From Capsulimonas sp. (GTDB lineage: Bacteria; Armatimonadota; Armatimonadia; Armatimonadales; Capsulimonadaceae): a stretch of DNA of 17,767 nucleotides. Under the pieces are notes generated by a model, which did not search any database, was not told the origin of the DNA, and saw nothing but the letters and a program-made list of their open reading frames with translations. Position numbers and translations under genes: made by a program. The stretch spans positions 1 through 17,767 of the forward strand of contig JAOQAA010000493.1 in assembly GCA_025963815.1 (NCBI GenBank). The letters run 5' to 3'. Positions 13,259 to 17,767 of the stretch are shown here, one piece after another. Within the stretch, counting starts at the first letter, position 1. The number at the start of each line of letters is the position of its first letter.

Positions 13259-14926
13259 TCAGTTCTCCTCCCTCATTGCAAATTTAAAGAGCTTCGGACC
13301 GCGCGCAAAGAGCGCCTGCGAGCCGTTTTTCAGCAGGAGACAGTCGCCGTCCAGTCCGGTCTCTTCACAGCGCTGATACTGAATCGAATCCAGATCACGC
13401 GCGAAGATCTCGAGGGAGCCATCCTCGTCCAGGAGCAGGCACACCCCACTGTCCAGAACCACGAAGTTGATGCTGGGAGCGGCGATATCTTCGATCCGGC
13501 GCAGATCGTAGCGCCGAAAATCGGAGGCGAAGCGCACGACGTACTTATCGTATCGTCCGCCCCTGGCGGCAATGACGATCAGCACACGTTCTTTGTATGC
13601 GGCGTTCACGATCCGCGCGCCGTCCAGCTCCGCCAGACGCACTTGCCGGCTTTCGCCCCGCCTTGGCAGCATGGAAACGTAGCAGGCGCCAAGGACGTCC
13701 TGCACCGCGACGCCTTCGAACAACTGCGTCGCCTGCGGCATTACGTTCGCCACGGCGCGCGCGCTGACGAGAGTAGCCAGCGGCAGCGCCACCAGATCGA
13801 CTTCGAGCAGCGATCCGAATTGCTGGAAGTACAAACGCCCGCCGCTGGACATCACACTGTCTCCGGCAAGGCGCGTGTCGATCGGCCGCCCCCGCTGGAG
13901 GTCGTAGAACCGAATATACCCATTCTCCGCCCAGGCCGCGACCGCCTGATTCCCGCCCGGCGCGATCCCGATCTTGGCGTCTGCCCCGAGCACCGTCACG
14001 CCACCCATCACCACACCCCGCGCCGTAATAACGAGGCCATTGACGAAGTCCACGATATCGGCGTCGTACTCCCGCATTTCATCGATGTCGAAGCTCGCGC
14101 TTACCGGAGCCGTCGCCATGCGCGGCGCAAGATAAATCGCGCCGTAAGCACCCTGCGGCGGCGGAACGCGCTGGCCCCCATCCAGCACCATCCGGTACCA
14201 GTCCTGATACGCCCCGGGGATCACGTCGAACGACAAACACGCCCCGGGAACGCTGACATCGGGATTGAGAACCGAGACGTTCTGCTGCATCCGCTCATCC
14301 AGCGTCTTCCACTTTGCGTGCTTTCCCCGATAGGGATGAATGCCAGAGAAGATTTGAAACGAGACGACGGCGAAGGCGAACCAATCCGTGGCCTCGCTGA
14401 AGTCCCGGGCATGTCGGTCGCGCACGCTGTCCATCAGCGCCGTCGCCGGATACCCCGGCGCCTGGTAGCTGTCCACGTCGATAAAGTAGAGCTTGTCCAG
14501 CGCTTCATCGACCACGAAGTTCATCTCGTTCAGATCGACGATCAGCAGCCCCTGCGCGTGAACGTGTTTCACTCCCGATTGCAATCGGCGCACCAGCTCC
14601 AGCGCGGCGTCCGGCGTGAAGCCCTTGCGGTCCCGAAAGGCGCGTGGGAAGATCTGGCACAGCGGGTACCCCTTCGGGGCGGCGCGCATCGCATAGCCAA
14701 TGGGATCGCGCTGCTTGTCCGTCAGCATCGCCTCCGGCCGCAGGATCTCCGGCAGTGTCAGCGCCGACAGCGCCCGCACCTTCCCCTCAGGCACGGTGTT
14801 TCCCGGAGAGCTATAGACTTTGTACGCCGTGTCGCCCTTGACATAAACGGCGCCTTCGCCCCCCTGCGCCTTGAAATCCGCCTGCGTCAGGGTAATCTTT
14901 TGCTTGCCTTCCAGATAGACATCCAT
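13259..14926 (-). CDS. Protein-kinase-like domain fused to a C-terminal propeller-like domain
   Basis: 555 residues, no signal peptide or TM segment, so cytoplasmic. A Ser/Thr-kinase-like fold fills residues ~15-270: glycine loop GGEGAVY (22-28), Lys36 in AYKVY, and catalytic loop VDLNEMNF with Asp131 and Asn136 (the HRD histidine/arginine are replaced). The metal-binding motif is IDVDSYQ (Asp150/Asp152, in place of DFG), followed by the DWFAFAVVSFQIFSGIHPYRG helix. The D-L-N-x-x-N and I-D-x-D-S-(Y/F) forms are typical of kinases that accompany VWA proteins in TerY-P-like modules, to my knowledge. Residues ~275-555 are beta-rich with repeated strands (IRFYDLQRGR, LYFQQFGSLLEVDLV, CLLLDEDGSLEIFARDLDS) and look like a beta-propeller, probably for partner binding or sensing. 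The SD GAGGA overlaps the stop of the upstream glycohydrolase gene (9-bp gap). Confidence 0.85.
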   Translation of the reverse strand: MDVYLEGKQKITLTQADFKAQGGEGAVYVKGDTAYKVYSSPGNTVPEGKVRALSALTLPEILRPEAMLTDKQRDPIGYAMRAAPKGYPLCQIFPRAFRDRKGFTPDAALELVRRLQSGVKHVHAQGLLIVDLNEMNFVVDEALDKLYFIDVDSYQAPGYPATALMDSVRDRHARDFSEATDWFAFAVVSFQIFSGIHPYRGKHAKWKTLDERMQQNVSVLNPDVSVPGACLSFDVIPGAYQDWYRMVLDGGQRVPPPQGAYGAIYLAPRMATAPVSASFDIDEMREYDADIVDFVNGLVITARGVVMGGVTVLGADAKIGIAPGGNQAVAAWAENGYIRFYDLQRGRPIDTRLAGDSVMSSGGRLYFQQFGSLLEVDLVALPLATLVSARAVANVMPQATQLFEGVAVQDVLGACYVSMLPRRGESRQVRLAELDGARIVNAAYKERVLIVIAARGGRYDKYVVRFASDFRRYDLRRIEDIAAPSINFVVLDSGVCLLLDEDGSLEIFARDLDSIQYQRCEETGLDGDCLLLKNGSQALFARGPKLFKFAMREEN

Positions 14927-14935
14927 TGTGTTTCC

Positions 14936-15994
14936 TCAATACGGAGGCAGGAGCCGCCGCAGCCCATGCGTCAAAACGACAAGGGCAAAACCAAAATTGC
15001 GCGCGAAGCGCAGCGCAAAGAGTGTATCGATCGGTCGCTCGGACTGGCCGGTTTCGCAAACTCTCGCCAATTGTCCCGCAAGCCGCGTCATCCAAGCGAC
15101 ACTGCACGGTCGCTCGCAAATACCATCCAGCCACTCCTGCGGGATCGGCGCGCCGCCCGCGCCGACGATAGCGCCTAAGATCGCCGCCGTGGTGTCCGTG
15201 TCGCCGCCGCAGGCAATAATCGTGCTGACTGCCTGACGAAAGTCGTTCGGGTAACTCAGCCAGCAGTGGACCACTATGGGCACGGTTTGCAAGATATAGC
15301 CGCTCACATATCCCGCCGCGCCGATACGAGATGCAAAATCCGTCACGCTCTCCGCGCGCCCAACGCTTTCGATCGCCGCATCCAAACGCTCCAGCGTCTC
15401 CGGCTCCGTCACAAAGTCATGCAGCATGACGCGAAAGGCCTGCGTGATCTCATTTGCCGGCAGACGCTGCGAGGAGACATAAGCGGCAACCGCGACCGCC
15501 ATCGCGCCGGCCTCAGCTTTGGGGTCGGTGTGCGTGATGCGCGTGGACGCCCGAACCAGAGATCTCAGGCGCTCCGGGGCATCGCCATAACAAACGCCGA
15601 GCAGGGCGCTGCGCATTGCGGGGCCGTTTCCGGCGGACCGAACGCCGCTGCGTTCGGGAGGCGTTCCCACAAGCAATTTGAGACAGGCGCGCAGAGTCGC
15701 CAGCCCCACTCCTGCCGGCAGTCCCAGAAACCAAATCCGTAGACGCCGAGCAAAACTATGCGAGAGGAGTTCGGAGTCGCCCGCCGATTCAATCAGCGCT
15801 TGGGCCAGCATGCAGGCATGCTCGGTGTCGTCGGAGACCATGCCTCGGGCATCGGGCAGCAGGCGCGGGCGGTCCAGATTTGGGAACAGCTTGCGCTGGC
15901 GGAGGATCGGCAGTCCCTCGGCCGCGAGGCCGAGGGCGTCGCCCGCCGCCGTTCCCAAAATACATCCGAGGATCGCATCGTCTCTCGTTCCCAT
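14936..15994 (-). CDS. ADP-ribosylglycohydrolase (DraG/ARH type)
   Basis: 352 residues from ATG 15994, chosen because GGAG lies 6-7 nt upstream. An ATG at 16006 and a GTG at 16009 are in frame and would add four or five residues. Family members remove ADP-ribose from modified proteins or small substrates using two Mg2+/Mn2+ ions. Seen in order: GCILGTAAGDALGLAAEG (10-27), the metal motif SDDTEHACMLAQAL (Asp55, Asp56, Thr57), GNGPAMRSALLG (123-133), ITHTDPKAEAGAMAVA (154-169), and the second metal motif ACGGDTDTTAAILGAIVGAG (261-280, Asp265/Asp267) followed by IPQEWLDGI. All expected metal ligands are present, so it should be active. Cytoplasmic. It sits between the VWA and kinase genes, which suggests it reverses an ADP-ribosylation controlled by this operon. 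No ADP-ribosyltransferase is in the window. Confidence 0.92.
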   Translation of the reverse strand: MGTRDDAILGCILGTAAGDALGLAAEGLPILRQRKLFPNLDRPRLLPDARGMVSDDTEHACMLAQALIESAGDSELLSHSFARRLRIWFLGLPAGVGLATLRACLKLLVGTPPERSGVRSAGNGPAMRSALLGVCYGDAPERLRSLVRASTRITHTDPKAEAGAMAVAVAAYVSSQRLPANEITQAFRVMLHDFVTEPETLERLDAAIESVGRAESVTDFASRIGAAGYVSGYILQTVPIVVHCWLSYPNDFRQAVSTIIACGGDTDTTAAILGAIVGAGGAPIPQEWLDGICERPCSVAWMTRLAGQLARVCETGQSERPIDTLFALRFARNFGFALVVLTHGLRRLLPPY

Positions 15995-16014
15995 CGTACT
16001 CTCCATCACGGCTC

Positions 16015-16758
16015 TTAGAACTTGAGCGGCTTCGGCGCCACGCCCGAGCCGAGCGCCTGGGACTGCATGCTGATGCTGCGGGAGACAAACTCCGCAAGCG
16101 TCGCCAGTGTCTGCGCGTTGGCGCTCGCCATCTCGATGTACTGGCTGAAGCCACCCTCTTGATACGCCTGCTGAAGGTCCTTGCTGACCTGCTTATCGCG
16201 GACGTTAACCCCGATCAGAACCGAGAGCGCCGTTTCCACATACTCATCGGAGACGGCCTTGGTAATCGCCGCCTTCACCCCTTGCGCCGTATGCTTAGAG
16301 GTGTTGTCGCCGCCGTCCGTAATGACAAACAGGATCGCGTTGGCCGAGAAGCCGCCCACCCCAAGCTGCTTGCCGTAATCGATCGTCGCGCTGACGGCGT
16401 TTTCGGCCGCGTCGTACAGCGCCGTGCTGCCGCCGACATGCAGCACCTTGTCGTAATCCGCCGGGCGGCAGCACTCCAGCAGCTTGAAGCCGTGCAGCTC
16501 ACGGACATCGCCGCAGAACTCCACCAGCCGCAGCAGCAAGTTGTCGTCGCCCGGGCTGAACTGGCAGGCCTGGACAATGCTTTTCAGGGTCTTTTCCAGC
16601 TCCACTTGAAATCCGGCGACGCTGCTGCTGGCGTCCACCACGATAGTGACCAGTGTGTACTCCGTGGCGCCGAGCGCATCGATCCGTGTCGCCGAGTAGC
16701 CGTAGTGGCTTGTCGGCAGTGCGTTCATTTCCAATGTCAGATCGTTAATAACAGGCAT
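16015..16758 (-). CDS. VWA-domain protein with intact MIDAS (TerY-like)
   Basis: 247 residues, cytoplasmic (no signal peptide). A single von Willebrand factor A domain spans about 34-235. The metal-ion-dependent adhesion site is complete: DxSxS at Asp42/Ser44/Ser46 (VVDASSSVAGF), Thr112 in GGSTALYDAAENAV, and Asp148 in ITDGGDNTS. Bacterial stand-alone VWA proteins of this size often pair with a protein kinase and a PP2C phosphatase (TerY-P triads) or act as metal-dependent scaffolds. Here the kinase is two genes downstream, but no phosphatase is visible. The C-terminal ~25 residues (SISMQSQALGSGVAPKPLKF) are probably disordered. SD AAAGGA lies about 9 nt upstream; the gap to the preceding gene is 15 bp. 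Confidence 0.9.
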   Translation of the reverse strand: MPVINDLTLEMNALPTSHYGYSATRIDALGATEYTLVTIVVDASSSVAGFQVELEKTLKSIVQACQFSPGDDNLLLRLVEFCGDVRELHGFKLLECCRPADYDKVLHVGGSTALYDAAENAVSATIDYGKQLGVGGFSANAILFVITDGGDNTSKHTAQGVKAAITKAVSDEYVETALSVLIGVNVRDKQVSKDLQQAYQEGGFSQYIEMASANAQTLATLAEFVSRSISMQSQALGSGVAPKPLKF

Positions 16759-16773
16759 CTTCGGGATCCTTTC

Positions 16774-17571
16774 TTAGCGCAGGAAATCCTGCGTCGTCGC
16801 CAGCTGCATTCCTCGTGCAGTCATCTCTTTGATAAAATCATCCTGATACGCTTCGAACCCCGTCACCGGGCTAGTGGCGTCGGTCAGAAGCACCAACTTC
16901 TTGATGGCGTCGTCACTTCCAAAGCCATTGGCGATATCTCGGACAGTGTTTGCCAAACAGTGGCTTCCGGCCTCGCCGGCGACTACAACCACGTCCGCTT
17001 GAAGAAGTGTCTGGATCAGCGCTGTGTTCATCTGCGTGCTCGGGTCCGTGGGATCAGGGACTTCGGCCTGAATGGCGCTGTAGTGCTCGGTGAAGATGTT
17101 GCTGCCCTTCGTCACATAGTCCACCATGGCAAAGCGCTTCTCCCAACCGGTCAGCGCATCCTGAAGCTCCGGCATCACCGCATGGCCTTCAGTCCCGATC
17201 AAACAGTGGTAGGGCCAAATGCACAGAGCATAACGGCCATCCGTCGCCAGCGTCTTCACATAATCCAGCCCGCGCCGGTACATCCCCGGCTGCGTGGTCG
17301 TCCAGCGTCCATTTTCCACGTCATCGACACTGATCAGCGTGAATGGGTCGGGATGCGCGCCCATGCTGTCCTTCCAGAAGATCGGGTGCGCGATGTCCAC
17401 ATAGTGGTGCGAATCGAGCGTGACGTGGATGTCGTCCAGCTTCGTCCCCACCCGGTCGATCATTTGGGCGAGACGGTGCATATCCTGCTCCGCTCCCTTG
17501 ACATACAGCTTGCCGCGATTGGGATCGCAAAAGTCGATCTGCGGATCGATGATCAATAGCTCTACCTGCAT
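16774..17571 (-). CDS. Nicotinamidase-like cysteine hydrolase (isochorismatase superfamily)
   Basis: 265 residues from ATG 17571, which has a good SD (AAGGAG, 6 nt). A longer frame to 17757 runs into the promoter and is discarded. Expected reaction: nicotinamide to nicotinate plus ammonia. The triad is visible: Asp9 (LLIIDPQIDFC), Lys155 (VTKGSNIFTEHYSA) and the nucleophile Cys205 (AGEAGSHCLANT). Metal ligands typical of true PncA are also present: Asp53 and His55 (TLDSHH), His62 (IAHP) and His122 (WPYHCLIGTEGHAV), which favours nicotinamidase over other superfamily members. It is about 50 residues longer than M. tuberculosis or E. coli PncA, with extra sequence around 75-115. It is the first gene of the operon that ends with pncB, the next enzyme of the same pathway, which strongly supports the assignment. 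Cytoplasmic. Confidence 0.88.
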   Translation of the reverse strand: MQVELLIIDPQIDFCDPNRGKLYVKGAEQDMHRLAQMIDRVGTKLDDIHVTLDSHHYVDIAHPIFWKDSMGAHPDPFTLISVDDVENGRWTTTQPGMYRRGLDYVKTLATDGRYALCIWPYHCLIGTEGHAVMPELQDALTGWEKRFAMVDYVTKGSNIFTEHYSAIQAEVPDPTDPSTQMNTALIQTLLQADVVVVAGEAGSHCLANTVRDIANGFGSDDAIKKLVLLTDATSPVTGFEAYQDDFIKEMTARGMQLATTQDFLR

Positions 17572-17584
17572 AGGATTCTCCTTG

Positions 17585-17645
17585 TTAGTGTTCAATTTAC
17601 GCTTACAGAGATAGTATACCATAGTTAGTGTAAAATAAACACTTA
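17585..17645. promoter_or_regulatory. Two direct copies of a partly palindromic 21-bp operator-like element
   Basis: TTAGTGT-N7-ACGCTTA (17585-17605) and TTAGTGT-N7-ACACTTA (17625-17645) agree at 16 of 21 positions and start exactly 40 bp apart. Within each copy AGTGT is opposed by ACRCT. The distal copy covers the -35 region and the proximal copy begins at the predicted transcription start; the -10 lies between them. This is the arrangement expected for a repressor binding two sites on one DNA face. The regulator is not in the window. Confidence 0.5.
17613..17618 (-). promoter_or_regulatory. Extended -10 promoter of the NAD-salvage/signalling operon
   Basis: The minus strand reads TGGTATACT: an extended -10 (TG, one base, TATACT at 17618 to 17613, 5/6). 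The -35 position (about 17636-17641, TGTTTA) is poor, as often happens with extended -10 promoters or activated promoters. The start would be near 17606, with a leader of about 35 nt. Confidence 0.55.
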
Positions 17646-17673
17646 TTTTAGACATGACGAATAAAGATTTAGC

Positions 17674-17767
17674 CCTCATCCCCAACCACTTCGCACGAAG
17701 TTCTACCCCAGCCTTCGGTCCCTCTCCCTGGTTCCACCCACCCCGGCCTTCGGCCACCCCTCCCGCA
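17674..17767. repeat. C-rich intergenic sequence with short palindromes, likely a dispersed repeat
   Basis: No gene is visible from 17646 to the right edge. From about 17674 the DNA becomes C/T-rich and contains the palindrome CTTCGCACGAAG (17689-17700), GGCCTTCGGCC (17745-17755), and two related segments, GCCTTCGGTCCCTCTCCC (17711-17728) and GCCTTCGGCCACCCCTCCC (17746-17764). This style (CCCTCATCCCC... with TTCG hairpins) is common in multi-copy intergenic repeats of several bacterial phyla. The element probably continues beyond the window. Confidence 0.4.

Noticed and set aside
13643..15178. A 511-residue plus-strand frame opposite the kinase gene
   Set aside because: Low-complexity Arg/His/Gln-rich translation, no motif, no SD; shadow of the kinase and glycohydrolase genes.
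15880..17559. A 559-residue open frame on the plus strand opposite the nicotinamidase, VWA and glycohydrolase genes
   Set aside because: Its translation is rich in Arg/His/Ala with no domain, and it runs antisense to three well-supported genes with intact catalytic motifs. It is a codon-bias shadow.
1..17767. CRISPR arrays, tRNA or rRNA genes, insertion sequences, phage genes
   Set aside because: No regularly spaced repeats, cloverleaf or rRNA-like segments, transposase motifs or terminal inverted repeats were seen in either strand.

Overview
The window looks like ordinary chromosomal DNA of a GC-rich, Gram-negative-type bacterium. It carries many Sec or Tat signal peptides, Shine-Dalgarno (SD) sites of the AGGAGG type and sigma70-like promoters. 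No rRNA, tRNA, integrase or transposase was seen. The mix of genes (pro-kumamolisin S53 peptidase, secreted CAP protein, short secretin-like protein, HxlR regulator, VWA/kinase signalling genes) would fit Armatimonadota or Acidobacteriota-like soil or plant-surface bacteria. That placement is an inference from gene style only.

Layout, left (1-11.9 kb): the end of an unknown gene (+); a large polytopic membrane protein (-); a secreted CAP/SCP-domain protein (+); endonuclease III nth (-); an S53 peptidase with three C-terminal 60-residue repeats (+), closed by a 17-bp hairpin terminator; a YghZ-type aldo/keto reductase (-); divergently, a short secretin-like exported protein and a Gly-rich exported protein of unknown function, with a possible 24-codon ORF between them (+). 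Then comes a three-gene leftward operon in which every product has an export signal (orphan solute-binding protein, DUF1579-like protein, Tat-type metallo-beta-lactamase-fold hydrolase). It is divergent from an HxlR-family regulator, and the shared intergenic region holds two ACAT-N2-ATGT elements 19 bp apart.

Layout, right (11.9-17.6 kb): one tight leftward operon, transcribed in the order nicotinamidase-like hydrolase, VWA protein, ADP-ribosylglycohydrolase, protein-kinase-like/propeller fusion, a tiny ORF, nicotinate phosphoribosyltransferase (pncB). Gaps between the first four genes are 9-20 bp. A single promoter with an extended -10 precedes the first gene, and two copies of a partly palindromic 21-bp element (TTAGTGT-N7-ACRCTTA) lie 40 bp apart around it. 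The enzymes form the Preiss-Handler entry to NAD (nicotinamide to nicotinate to nicotinate mononucleotide) plus an eraser of ADP-ribose. The VWA and kinase genes recall the VWA/kinase/phosphatase (TerY-P-like) signalling modules. A regulated NAD-salvage/ADP-ribosylation response module is the most interesting candidate system in the window.

The last ~120 bp hold the operon promoter and a C-rich, hairpin-containing stretch that resembles a dispersed intergenic repeat.
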